Below, piece after piece: positions 26,841 to 34,950 of a stretch of DNA of 64,000 nt. The notes beneath the pieces are model-generated. The model was given only the letters and a program-made list of their open reading frames with translations. It was not told where the DNA came from and did not search any database. The translations under genes were made by a program, and so were the position numbers. Position 1 is the stretch's first letter. Each line of letters starts with the position of its first letter. Source of the DNA: Tautonia sp040717455 (GTDB taxonomy: Bacteria; Planctomycetota; Planctomycetia; Isosphaerales; Isosphaeraceae); contig NZ_JBFEFH010000009.1 of NCBI RefSeq assembly GCF_040717455.1, positions 1 to 64,000 on the forward strand, in the 5' to 3' direction.

Positions 26841-29117
26841 TCAGGCCGCGGCCTCGCCGAGGCTCTCGGGCGGATCGTCGCCGGCCTTGAGGGCCTCCCA
26901 TTCTTCCCACGAGTAGAGGACCTCGCGGGCGGAGCCGGACTTGTACTCGCCGACGATGCCGTCCTCGGCCATGAAGTCGATCAGGCGGGCGGCGCGGCCG
27001 TAGCCGATGCCGAGGGCCCGCTGCAGGAGGGAGCAACTGCCGCGCTGCTCCCGGACGATCACCTCGATCGCGGCCTCGTACAACTCGTCGCGGTCCTTCA
27101 GGGCCGAGCCGTCCTTGCCGCCGACCCCGGTGCCGACGCGGAGCTGCATCAATTCCTTGCTGAACTCCTGCGGGAACTGGCTCAAATAGTTGCAGATGCG
27201 TTCCACTTCCAGGTCCGACACATAGGTGCCCTGCGCCCGGACCAGGTGGGAGGTGCCGGGGATCAGGAACAGCATGTCGCCGTTGCCGAGCAGCTTGTCG
27301 GCCCCCATCTCGTCGAGGACGACGCGGCTATCCCCCCGGCTCGACACCTGGAAGGCGATCCGGGCGGGGAGGTTCCCCTTGATCAGGCCGGTGATGACGT
27401 CCACGGTCGGCTTCTGCGTGGCGACGATCAGGTGCATGCCGACGGCCCGGGCCTTCTGGGCGAGCCGGACGATGTGGGCCTCGACCTCCTTGGCGGCCGT
27501 CATCATCATGTCGCTCATTTCATCCACCACGATGACGATGTGCGGCATGAAGGTCGGGATGCGCTGGGCCTCCTCGTCGTCCTCGGGCTGGAGCCGGGCG
27601 TAGATCTCGTCGGGGCCGAGCTGGTTGTAGGAGTGCAGGCTGCGCACCCCGGCGCGGGCGAGGTACGTGTATCGCTCGTCCATCTTCTCGCAGGCCCAGG
27701 CGAGGAGCGACTCGGCCTTCTTCATGTCGGTGACGACCGGGTGCATCAGGTGGGGGACTTGCTTATATTGGGACAGCTCCACCATCTTCGGGTCGATGAG
27801 GATGAGCTTGCACTCGTCGGGCCGGCGGGTCATGAGGATGGAGGTGATCATCGCGTTCAGGCAGACCGACTTGCCCGTGCCGGTCCGGCCGGCGATGAGC
27901 AGGTGGGGCATCTCGGCCAGGTCGAACGCCAGGGGGGAGCCCTTCACGTCCTTGCCCAGGAACAGGGGGATGAACGCCCGCTTCAGGCTGTCGCCGGACG
28001 CGACCCCCTCGATCACCTCGCGGAGCCGGACCATCGAGCGGCGCTCGTTGGGCACCTCGATGCCGACGGTCGTCTTGCCCGGGATCGGCGCGACGATCCG
28101 GACGCTCGGCACGGCCAGGGCAATGGCCAGGTCGTTGGCCAGGCCGACGATCTTCGAGACGCGCAGGCCGGCCTCCAGCTCGATCTCGAACTGGGTGATG
28201 ACCGGGCCGGTGTCGATCTGGACCACGCGGACCTGGCAGCCGTGCTCCAAAAGGGTCTTCTCCAGCATCAGGGCGCGGGCCTGGATGGAGGCCTCGCGCT
28301 CCTGCACGGGGATGGCCGACGACGGTTCGAGCATGTCCATCGGCGGCCCCTGGTAGCCCGAGGCCGACCGCTGCGGCGATGCCGGCGGGCGGACCGCGGG
28401 CACCCCCGGCGTCGGCGGCGGGCCGGCGGTGGCCGCGGCCGGTCGGGTCGGGGCCGGGACCCCTGAGGGCGGGCCCCCCGCGTGGGGGGAAACCGGGGCG
28501 GGCAGGTCGGCCCCTCGCGGCCGGGCGATCGCGGGGACGGAAGCACCGTGGTGCGCGGGCATTGGCTCGCCCGCCGCGCCGAGCAGCCCCGGCCGGCGTC
28601 GGGGGAGGATGAAGATCAGGTCGTGGCAGAGCGTCAGCCCGACGACCGCCGCCGAGGCGAGCACCAGGGTCAGGCCGATCGGCCCGACCTGGCCGCGGAG
28701 CCCCTCGCCGATCAGGACCCCGAGGTATCCGCCCGAGCCGACCGGGGCCGCGCCGGGCAGGTCGGGCCGGAGCTGCTGCAGGGCCGCAGAGGTCACCCCC
28801 ATGATCACGCCCAGGCCGAGCAATCGGGCGGGCGGGTCGGTGATCGGCCGGGCCATCAGAACCCGGGCCGTGACGATGAGCCAGGCCGGCAAGGCCAGCA
28901 AGGCCCCGAAGCCGAAGCCGGTGTACATCAGGTGGGCGAGGGCCGCGCCGACCGGCCCGCAGGGGTTGGCCAGCGCATCACCCCGGTTCGGCGGGTAGAC
29001 GGCCGTACCGGGGGCGTCGGCCGGGTCGTACCCGAGCAGGCTCAATGCCAGGAACAGGCCGCCCACGAGCAGGGCCAGGCCCCGTCCGTTGCGCCAAAGT
29101 CGCTGACGATCGAGCAT
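26841..29117 (-). CDS. ftsK: FtsK/SpoIIIE DNA translocase
   Basis: A 758-residue hexameric DNA pump that moves chromosome ends across the division septum and activates dimer resolution. The N-terminal 175 residues hold about four membrane helices, followed by a Pro-rich linker (about 180-255), shorter than in E. coli. The motor has Walker A GRTGTGKS (410-417) and Walker B IVIVVDEMSD. The C-terminal gamma winged helix (ALGIGYGRAARLIDFMAEDG) reads polar DNA signals. ATG 29117 is preferred over an ATG six codons upstream, which has no ribosome site. It ends the leftward housekeeping run, 189 bases after rpoZ. Confidence 0.95.
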   Translation of the reverse strand: MLDRQRLWRNGRGLALLVGGLFLALSLLGYDPADAPGTAVYPPNRGDALANPCGPVGAALAHLMYTGFGFGALLALPAWLIVTARVLMARPITDPPARLLGLGVIMGVTSAALQQLRPDLPGAAPVGSGGYLGVLIGEGLRGQVGPIGLTLVLASAAVVGLTLCHDLIFILPRRRPGLLGAAGEPMPAHHGASVPAIARPRGADLPAPVSPHAGGPPSGVPAPTRPAAATAGPPPTPGVPAVRPPASPQRSASGYQGPPMDMLEPSSAIPVQEREASIQARALMLEKTLLEHGCQVRVVQIDTGPVITQFEIELEAGLRVSKIVGLANDLAIALAVPSVRIVAPIPGKTTVGIEVPNERRSMVRLREVIEGVASGDSLKRAFIPLFLGKDVKGSPLAFDLAEMPHLLIAGRTGTGKSVCLNAMITSILMTRRPDECKLILIDPKMVELSQYKQVPHLMHPVVTDMKKAESLLAWACEKMDERYTYLARAGVRSLHSYNQLGPDEIYARLQPEDDEEAQRIPTFMPHIVIVVDEMSDMMMTAAKEVEAHIVRLAQKARAVGMHLIVATQKPTVDVITGLIKGNLPARIAFQVSSRGDSRVVLDEMGADKLLGNGDMLFLIPGTSHLVRAQGTYVSDLEVERICNYLSQFPQEFSKELMQLRVGTGVGGKDGSALKDRDELYEAAIEVIVREQRGSCSLLQRALGIGYGRAARLIDFMAEDGIVGEYKSGSAREVLYSWEEWEALKAGDDPPESLGEAAA

Positions 29118-29306
29118 GAACGCCCCCCGGGCCATCCGACGGGGCCCGGACGCACCCTGATCGAGGTCGCCAGGCGCGACCCTCCGGGGTCGGCCTGTCC
29201 GCGACCCCTGGTGCGAACCCGGGCCCGATCGATCCGTTAGGCGATCATCGGCAGATCCGGGCGGCGAGCTTTGCTCCTCGTCGGCCCGATCCGGGGCAAG
29301 CCGCGC

Positions 29307-29582
29307 TCAGTCTTCCGGCTGGGTAAGGTCGACCGTCTCGCCGAGCGGGCCGCCGATGTCCTCGGCCTCGTCCCGCATGCGGACGTTGCCGGCGAGGTCG
29401 AGGAAGATCTTGTCCTGCATGATCTCCTGGATCACGATGGCCATCTTGTCTGGCGTCCGGATGTCGACCAGCGGGCGGGCCCCCTGGTTCAGGGCGATCA
29501 TGCGCTTCTGGATCAGGGTGGAGAGCTTGAACCGGCCGCCGACGCGGTTGACGATCTCTTCTTCCTTCAGTTCCTCATGCAT
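29307..29582 (-). CDS. rpoZ: RNA polymerase omega subunit
   Basis: A 91-residue omega subunit, which helps fold and hold the beta' subunit. The central motif GGRFKLSTLIQKRMIALNQG and the following DIRTPDKMAIVIQEI match the family; an acidic tail (GETVDLTQPED) ends it. The start ATG (29582) lies inside the end of gmk, overlapping by 8 bases, which indicates coupling. The gmk-rpoZ order is conserved in many bacteria and supports both calls. Confidence 0.92.
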   Translation of the reverse strand: MHEELKEEEIVNRVGGRFKLSTLIQKRMIALNQGARPLVDIRTPDKMAIVIQEIMQDKIFLDLAGNVRMRDEAEDIGGPLGETVDLTQPED

Positions 29583-30177
29583 CGCGGGCGTCTCCTCGGC
29601 AACCCGACTCGGCCAGCAAGGCGGCCAGGTTGGCCACGGCGCGGTCGAGGTCGTCGTTGATGATGGTGTGGGTGTACAGATGTCTGGATTCGAGTTCGCG
29701 TCGGGCGTTGTCGAGCCGACGGCGGACGACGGCCTCGGGTTCGGTGCCGCGCCCCCGGAGGCGGGCTTCGAGGATCTCAAGGTTGGGGACGGTGATGAAG
29801 ATGGTCTCGGCCGACGGCACGGCGCGGAGGACCTGCATGGCCCCCTGGACGTCGATCTCGAGGATGACGCACTGGCCGGACTCCAGCGAGGCGATGACCG
29901 GCTTGATCGGCGTGCCGTAGAGGTTGCCGTGCACCTCGGCCCATTCGAGGAACTCGCCCCGGTCGCGGGCGGCCTCGAAATCGCCCCGGGAGACGAAGTG
30001 GTAGTCGCTCCCCTCCACCTCGCCGGGCCGGGCCGGGCGGCTCGTCGCGGAGACCGACAGGCGGGCCCCGACGCCGGGCCGCTGGAGCACGCGGCGCAGG
30101 ATCGTACTCTTGCCGCATCCGGAGGGGCCGGAGACGACGAGCAGGCGGCCGGGGAGGTGGGTCCAGTCGTAAGTCAT
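29575..30177 (-). CDS. gmk: Guanylate kinase
   Basis: A 200-residue enzyme that phosphorylates GMP to GDP. It has the P-loop GPSGCGKS (17-24), the GMP-binding pattern SATSRPARPGEVEGSDYHFV, and the FLEWAEVHGNLYGTP and ILEIDVQGA motifs. An earlier ATG at 30261 overlaps the yicC stop as ATGA, but the added 28 residues are encoded by a repeat-like stretch (30181-30216) and do not align with the family, so 30177 is used. Neither start has a good Shine-Dalgarno sequence. It sits in the conserved order yicC-gmk-rpoZ. Confidence 0.93.
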   Translation of the reverse strand: MTYDWTHLPGRLLVVSGPSGCGKSTILRRVLQRPGVGARLSVSATSRPARPGEVEGSDYHFVSRGDFEAARDRGEFLEWAEVHGNLYGTPIKPVIASLESGQCVILEIDVQGAMQVLRAVPSAETIFITVPNLEILEARLRGRGTEPEAVVRRRLDNARRELESRHLYTHTIINDDLDRAVANLAALLAESGCRGDARDA

Positions 30178-30257
30178 GGGGCAGTCGGCAGAAGGCAGGA
30201 GGCGGTAGGCAGTCGGGGAGGAGAAGCCGAGCGTTCGGAGATCAGGGGACAGGAAGG

Positions 30258-31139
30258 TCATTCGACGTTCTGGATCAATTCGCGGATCTTCTCGAGGGCC
30301 CCTTTGATCTCGACGACGGAGCGGCTGATCTCGACGTCGTTGGCTTTTGAGCCGATGGTGTTGGTCTCGCGGCCCATCTCCTGGACGACGAATTCGAGCT
30401 TGCGGCCGGGGGCGTCGTCGGAGGAGAGGACGGCGTCGAACTGGTCGAGGTGGGCGCGGAGCCGGGTGATCTCCTCGGCGATGTCGGAGCGTTCGGCGAA
30501 GATGGCGACCTCGCGGATCAGGTGCTCGGGCTCGATGGTCAGGCCGCGGTCCTGGATCAACGAGGCGACCCGCTCCGTCAGGCGGTCGCGGTAGGCCGAG
30601 ACGACCTCGGGCACGCGGGAGGCGATCCGGTCGAGGTGGCCGGTGACGTCGAGGGCCAGCGAGCGGAGCTCCTGCCCCATCGACCGGCCTTCTTCGAGCC
30701 GGCTGCGCTGGAGCTGATCGAGGGCCTCGACGACGATCGGTTCGAGGGTCGGCCAGTGCTCCCTCGGGTCGTCGAGGGCCGGTCGGGCCGAGTCGACGAC
30801 GCCGGGCAAGGAGAGCAAGGCCGAGAAGAAGTCGGGGGGCGACTGCTCGCCGCCGAGGAAGGCGAGCAACTGGGCGCGATAGCCTTCCAGGGCGGCGAGG
30901 TTCAGCCGGTAATCCTCGGGGCGGCGGAGGGATTCGACCCGGAGGTTGAGCTGGACCGTGCCGCGCTTCAGGCGGTGGCGGACCAGACGCTCGATGTCCG
31001 CCTCCAGGGCCGAGAACGGCTCGCTGATGCGGGTCGAGAGCTTCAGGTGCCGCCCGTTGACGCTGCGGACCTCGACGCTGATGGTGCGGGCCTCGTCTTG
31101 CCGACGGGCTTCGCCGAATCCGGTCATGCTCAGGAGCAC
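30258..31139 (-). CDS. yicC: YicC/YloC family endoribonuclease
   Basis: A 293-residue protein of the YicC family, whose E. coli member is an endoribonuclease. The opening LLSMTGFGEARRQDE, the central VRSVNGRHLKLSTRI and the C-terminal DDAPGRKLEFVVQEMGRETNTIGSK block (conserved acidic residues and REXNTIGSK) are all present. The start is a GTG at 31139 supported by GGAGGG seven bases upstream. It precedes gmk, an arrangement seen in many phyla. Confidence 0.92.
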   Translation of the reverse strand: MLLSMTGFGEARRQDEARTISVEVRSVNGRHLKLSTRISEPFSALEADIERLVRHRLKRGTVQLNLRVESLRRPEDYRLNLAALEGYRAQLLAFLGGEQSPPDFFSALLSLPGVVDSARPALDDPREHWPTLEPIVVEALDQLQRSRLEEGRSMGQELRSLALDVTGHLDRIASRVPEVVSAYRDRLTERVASLIQDRGLTIEPEHLIREVAIFAERSDIAEEITRLRAHLDQFDAVLSSDDAPGRKLEFVVQEMGRETNTIGSKANDVEISRSVVEIKGALEKIRELIQNVE

Positions 31140-31298
31140 GGCGAGCCCTCCGGGATCAAGGGGGACCAGGTGGAACCAGGGGAGACGAGGCCGATTCGCG
31201 GCGCCGGGGTCCCGCCCCAGAATCGAACCCGGGCCCGTCCGCTGCCGGGGCAGCGGCGGGCCGGAACGGGGGAGGCGGGAGTCGTCCTGTCCGTCACG

Positions 31299-31859
31299 TC
31301 AGTTCGACTCGGGGGCCGGAGTCGGGGCCGGGGCCGGATCGCTCTCCGGGGCCGGGGCCGGGGCCGGCGCCGGAGTGGCCGGTTCGCTGGCGGAGGCGCC
31401 GGGGGTCGGGGGCAAGTCGGACGTGCCGAGGTCGAGGTCGAGGCCGAGCGGGTCGGCGTCGGCGTCGGTGCCGAGGTCGGCGTCGAAATCCGGGGTCGGG
31501 GTGACGGCGCCGGTTCCCTCGGGCAGGAACGCGCCCCCGGGCACCTGCTGGGCGGTCCGGGAGACGTTGGCGTTGACGACCAGGCCCATGTTCAGGGCGA
31601 TCCAGACCGAGGCGGTGACGATGGTGATCCGGGTGAAGACGTCGCCCGCCCGGGTGCCGAAGGCGCTCGACCCGCCGACGCCGCCGAAGGCCCCGGCGAG
31701 CCCGCCCCCCCGGCCGCGCTGGATGAGGACCAGGCCGATCATGAGGATCGAGACGAGGCCGATGAGGATGTAGGTCAGCACGGGCGGCAGCAGGTAGCCG
31801 AGGAAGGTGCAGACGACCAGCGCGATGAGGCTGCTGATCACATAGGGCAGGATTTCCAC
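31299..31859 (-). CDS. secG: SecG subunit of protein translocase, with long tail
   Basis: A 186-residue SecG, the small SecYEG partner that eases protein export through the inner membrane. Two membrane helices (about 3-45) flank the conserved LVLIQRGRGGGLAGAFGG and GTRAGDVFTRIT; another hydrophobic stretch (VWIALNMGLVVNA) completes the domain by about residue 95. The remaining 90 residues form an acidic Asp/Ala/Pro low-complexity tail (DADLGTDADADPLGLDLD and PAPAPAPAPESDPAP), unusual because SecG is normally 70-130 residues. The GTG start (31859) has GAGG about nine bases upstream; the longer frame adds 21 non-conserved codons. Confidence 0.9.
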   Translation of the reverse strand: MEILPYVISSLIALVVCTFLGYLLPPVLTYILIGLVSILMIGLVLIQRGRGGGLAGAFGGVGGSSAFGTRAGDVFTRITIVTASVWIALNMGLVVNANVSRTAQQVPGGAFLPEGTGAVTPTPDFDADLGTDADADPLGLDLDLGTSDLPPTPGASASEPATPAPAPAPAPESDPAPAPTPAPESN

Positions 31860-32000
31860 AGTCGGGGACCTCGCTAGGGGATCGATCGGGACGATCGGCG
31901 ACGAGCAGCAATCAATCGGCAAGACCCGTCGGGCAAGAGGGCCGGGCCGAGGCCCGACGGGCTGGTGGAGCGGTTTGCCTTGGCTTGCCTTCGGTCAAGG

Positions 32001-32783
32001 TCACGCCTTGCCGGCCTGGGTGACGGTGCGGGCGGCCTCGATGATGCCGAGGAAGTCGGCGGCCTTGAGGCTGGCCCCGCCCACCAGGGCGCCGTCGATG
32101 TCGGGGCGGATGAGCAGGTCGGCGGCGTTGTCGGGCTTGACGCTCCCCCCGTATTGGATGACGACCCGGGCGGCGATCGCCTCGCCGAAGCGGTCGGCCA
32201 GGCGGGCGCGGATGAAGGCGTGGACGTCCTGGGCCTGTTCGGGGCTGGCGGTCTTGCCGGTGCCGATGGCCCAGACGGGCTCATAGGCCAGGACGACGCC
32301 GGCCATCTGGTCGGGTTCGAGGCCGGCGAGCGAGCCGTCGAGCTGTTCGGCCACGACGGCCTCGGTGCGGTCCCCTTCCCGTTCGTCGAGGGTCTCGCCG
32401 ATGCAGACGATCGGGATGAGACCGGCCTTCAGGGCGGCGTGGAGCTTCTGGTTGATGAAGGCGTCGGTCTCGCCGAGGCCGTGCCGGCGCTCGCTGTGGC
32501 CGAGGATGACGTGGGTGCAGCCGACGTCGTTGAGCATCGCGCCCGAGAGTTCGCCGGTGTAGGCGCCCGAGGGTTCGGGGTGCATGTTCTGCCCGCCGAG
32601 GCCAACGGGGGAGTTGGCCAGGGCGGTGTCGATCCGGTGCAGGAAGACCGAAGGGGGGCAGACGGCGACGCGGACGGCGTGGTCCTGGCCGACGCCCTCC
32701 TTGACGGCCTCGGCCAGGGCGACGGCGTCGGCCTCGGTCGAGGGGTTCATCTTCCAGTTGCCGGCGATGAACAAGGGTCGCAT
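32001..32783 (-). CDS. tpiA: Triosephosphate isomerase
   Basis: A 260-residue TIM-barrel enzyme interconverting dihydroxyacetone phosphate and glyceraldehyde 3-phosphate. The catalytic lysine is in AGNWKMN, the histidine in ILGHSERR and the glutamate in AYEPVWAIGTG. The phosphate loop VIQYGGSVKPDNAADL and GALVGGASL are present. It lies 141 bases upstream of secG on the same strand, a frequent bacterial pairing, and 146 bases downstream of aroF across a palindrome. Confidence 0.97.
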   Translation of the reverse strand: MRPLFIAGNWKMNPSTEADAVALAEAVKEGVGQDHAVRVAVCPPSVFLHRIDTALANSPVGLGGQNMHPEPSGAYTGELSGAMLNDVGCTHVILGHSERRHGLGETDAFINQKLHAALKAGLIPIVCIGETLDEREGDRTEAVVAEQLDGSLAGLEPDQMAGVVLAYEPVWAIGTGKTASPEQAQDVHAFIRARLADRFGEAIAARVVIQYGGSVKPDNAADLLIRPDIDGALVGGASLKAADFLGIIEAARTVTQAGKA

Positions 32784-32829
32784 CAGGCGGAGTCCCGGGC
32801 GTTAAGGGGTTGCGGGATCTTTGGGTTCG

Positions 32830-32900
32830 CGTAGGGTCCGCTGTGCGGACCGATCGTTTCGGGGTGATCCGGCAGGTCGGTCCGCACGGCGGACCCTACG
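32830..32900. repeat. Inverted repeat with CGTAGGGT/ACCCTACG ends
   Basis: Arms 32830-32852 and 32878-32900 pair over 23 bases with one mismatch (CGTAGGGTCCGC...GTGCGGACCG), around a 25-base loop. It lies between aroF and tpiA. The outer GTAGGGT matches the palindrome at 4613-4694, but the inner sequence differs. It could end transcription in either direction or be a small mobile palindrome. Confidence 0.65.
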
Positions 32901-32929
32901 ACGGTCATTCGGGTCGAGGCGATCGGGGG

Positions 32930-33967
32930 TCAGACGGCCAGGCTCTCGCACGAGTCGACGGTACGGCCGAGGACCTCGGCCAGGCGTCGGAGGTCGTCGA
33001 CGAGGGCGGCGAACTGGTCGGGCAGGAGGGCCTGCGGGCCGTCGGAGAGGGCCTTCTCGGGGCAGGTGTGGACCTCGATGTGGACGCCGTCGGCCCCGGC
33101 GGCGACCGAGGCGCGGGCCATGGCCGGGATCAGGTCGGGCCGGCCAGTGGCGTGGCTCGGGTCGGCGACGATCGGCAGGTGGCTCTGGCCCTGGGCGTTG
33201 GGGATGGCCGAGAGGTCCATCATGTTGCGGGTCGAGTCCTCGAAGCTTCGGACGCCGCGCTCGCAGAGGATGACCTTGTGGTTGCCCTGCGACATGATGT
33301 ATTCGGCCGACATGAGGAGATCCTTGACCGTGGCGCTCATGCCCCGCTTGAGCATGACCGGCTTGTCGGTGCGGCCGACCTCCTTGAGCAGGTCGAAGTT
33401 CTGCATGTTGCGGGCGCCGATCTGGAGCATGTCGGCGTAGTCGCAGACGAGGTCGAGCTGGCGGGGGTCCATGACCTCGGTGATCGTGGGCATGCCGAAG
33501 CGGTCGCCGGCGGCCTTGAGGAGCTTCAGGCCGTCTTCGCCCATCCCCTGGAAGCTGTAGGGGCTGGTGCGGGGCTTGAAGGCGCCGCCGCGGAGGATGT
33601 TGGCCCCGGCGTTGCGGACGGCCTCCGCGATGCCGAACAGCGACTCCTCGCACTCGATGGCGCAGGGGCCGGCGATGATGCCGAGGTGCCCGCCGCCGAT
33701 GCGGATGCCCTTGGCCTCGATGACCGACGGCTCGGGCCGGAACTCGCGGCTGGCGAGCTTGAAGGGCTTGAGGACCGGGATGACCTGTTCCACGCCGTCG
33801 ATGGCCTGCAAGGGGGTGGCCTGGAGCTTGCGCTCGTCGCCGATGACGCCGATGATGGTCCGGGAGACGCCCTGGCTGAGGTGGGGCTGGAATCCGAGTT
33901 CTTCGATCCGCTCCAGGACGTGCTGAATCTGGTCGGGGGTCGGCTGCGGCTTCAGGACAATGATCAT
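32930..33967 (-). CDS. aroF: 3-deoxy-7-phosphoheptulonate (DAHP) synthase
   Basis: A 345-residue enzyme that starts the shikimate pathway by joining phosphoenolpyruvate and erythrose 4-phosphate. It is the type I-beta (KDO8PS-like) form: an N-terminal ferredoxin-like regulatory domain (IIVLKPQPTPDQIQHVLERI, about 1-90), then the barrel with IIAGPCAIECEES, RGGAFKPRTSPYSFQG and LPIVADPSHATGR. The open frame continues nearly 300 codons upstream through repeat-filled DNA, but the family begins at ATG 33967. With pheA in the same leftward run, it forms a loose aromatic amino acid group. Confidence 0.95.
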   Translation of the reverse strand: MIIVLKPQPTPDQIQHVLERIEELGFQPHLSQGVSRTIIGVIGDERKLQATPLQAIDGVEQVIPVLKPFKLASREFRPEPSVIEAKGIRIGGGHLGIIAGPCAIECEESLFGIAEAVRNAGANILRGGAFKPRTSPYSFQGMGEDGLKLLKAAGDRFGMPTITEVMDPRQLDLVCDYADMLQIGARNMQNFDLLKEVGRTDKPVMLKRGMSATVKDLLMSAEYIMSQGNHKVILCERGVRSFEDSTRNMMDLSAIPNAQGQSHLPIVADPSHATGRPDLIPAMARASVAAGADGVHIEVHTCPEKALSDGPQALLPDQFAALVDDLRRLAEVLGRTVDSCESLAV

Positions 33968-34183
33968 CGGCCTCGGATCTCCGGCTCGATCGGTGCGGAC
34001 TCGTGATGGCGGCGGCGGCACGGTCGGTCGAGCCGATGGACCCGGGTGCGTGGCGCACCCTCCCCGACTCGGGTGTGGAAACGTCACAGTGTACCGGACC
34101 GGTCCGGGCAACGGAAGTGCAAAGCCGGACGTGGAAACGGTCGGGCCGGGAGGGGGGATTCGGCAGGGCGTGCCCGATGAGTT

Positions 34184-34591
34184 GCGGTGCGCGGGTTGAT
34201 GCGCCCCTTGATGCGCCGCCAGGAGGCCGGGGGCGGGAGGGGTTTTCTGTTGGGGGATAAGACGTTGCGGCGAGGAGGCGTGGTTCGTTTCGGGAATCGG
34301 AGGGGGGAGGTGTGAGCCACGGATGGAACACGGATGGAACACGGACGGGAGGGGAAGGTGGGGAGGGGTGGAGGGGGGATGAGCGAGGGAGGGGGAGGCC
34401 CGGTGCGCCGGTCGGTGCGCGGCCCGGTGCGCTGGTTGATGCGCAGCGTGATGCGCCGGGATTGGAATGGGGGCGATGGAGGAAACGATTGGTAATAAGG
34501 GAGTTGCGGCGAGGGGGTGGAGTTCGTTTCGGGAATTCGGGGGAAGTTCGTCTCGAGAGCCGGAGGGGGATTCGTTTCGGGAATCGGAGGG
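34184..34591. repeat. Imperfect duplication with TTCGTTTCGGGAATCGGAGG units
   Basis: A GGTTGATGCGC/GATGCGCCG motif at 34193-34218 recurs at 34434-34458. The stretch TTGCGGCGAGG...TTCGTTTCGGGAAT at 34265-34300 recurs at 34504-34537, about 240 bases later. The unit TTCGTTTCGGGAATCGGAGG appears at about 34283, 34521 (with one insertion), 34546 (degenerate) and 34571. This looks like an ancient tandem duplication of a roughly 240-base segment, partly decayed. Confidence 0.6.
34314..34349 (+). repeat. CACGGATG tandem repeat, copy 2
   Basis: Three 11-base units of CACGGATGGAA (the last CACGGACGG), starting GAGCCACGG. It matches the array at 2632-2669, 32 kb away, including the lead-in AGCCACGGATG. 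It lies inside the repeat-rich gap between aroF and the methyltransferase gene. Confidence 0.65.
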
Positions 34592-34950
34592 AGGGCAGCG
34601 GCGCTCGATGAGAGTCGGGCGCATGGAGTGGTGAGCCGGTGGAAACGGCGTGCAAGGAGTCGTGGATTGGTGGGTGGATTGAATCAAGGGGGGTGTTTCG
34701 TGTTTGGGAGGCCAGGATGGGGCAATCTCTTGGGGATGAGGACCCGGTCGAGGGGATGCAGAGAGTTTGCGACCGTAATGGTGACGCCGCCTGGTGGTTC
34801 CGAATACAGTCATCGGACGAGAGCCGAAGTGCCAGCAATGGCTTCAAGGGAGAGCGGTGCAGGAAGATCGGCCGACGAAATGATCGGGAAATGGAGGGGT
34901 TTTGGTCACACAAAATTGGGATGAAGGGTGAGGGAAATGGAGGAGGAGGA

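Larger units (their letters stand above)
33968..34950. other. Repeat-rich intergenic kilobase
   Basis: A 980-base region between aroF and a methyltransferase gene, both leftward. I see no gene. It is filled with degenerate direct repeats (34184-34591) and the CACGGATG array (34314-34349). Long open frames cross it, but their translations only mirror the repeats. Confidence 0.6.

Noticed and set aside
30178..30261. 28-residue N-terminal extension of guanylate kinase from ATG 30261
   Set aside because: It is encoded by a repeat-like stretch (GCAGTCGG twice) and lacks a ribosome site; the family aligns from 30177.
31205..31235. T-arm-like string GGTTCGATTC on the minus strand
   Set aside because: The flanking stem has a G-G mismatch, and no matching acceptor strand or anticodon arm lies about 60 bases upstream, so it is not a tRNA.
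34300..34360. CRISPR-like array at the CACGGATG repeats
   Set aside because: Units are 11-12 bases without spacers; this is a simple tandem repeat.
32930..34813. 627-codon open frame including aroF
   Set aside because: The first 282 codons translate intergenic repeats (SRNE, AHQPAHR); DAHP synthase begins at 33967.
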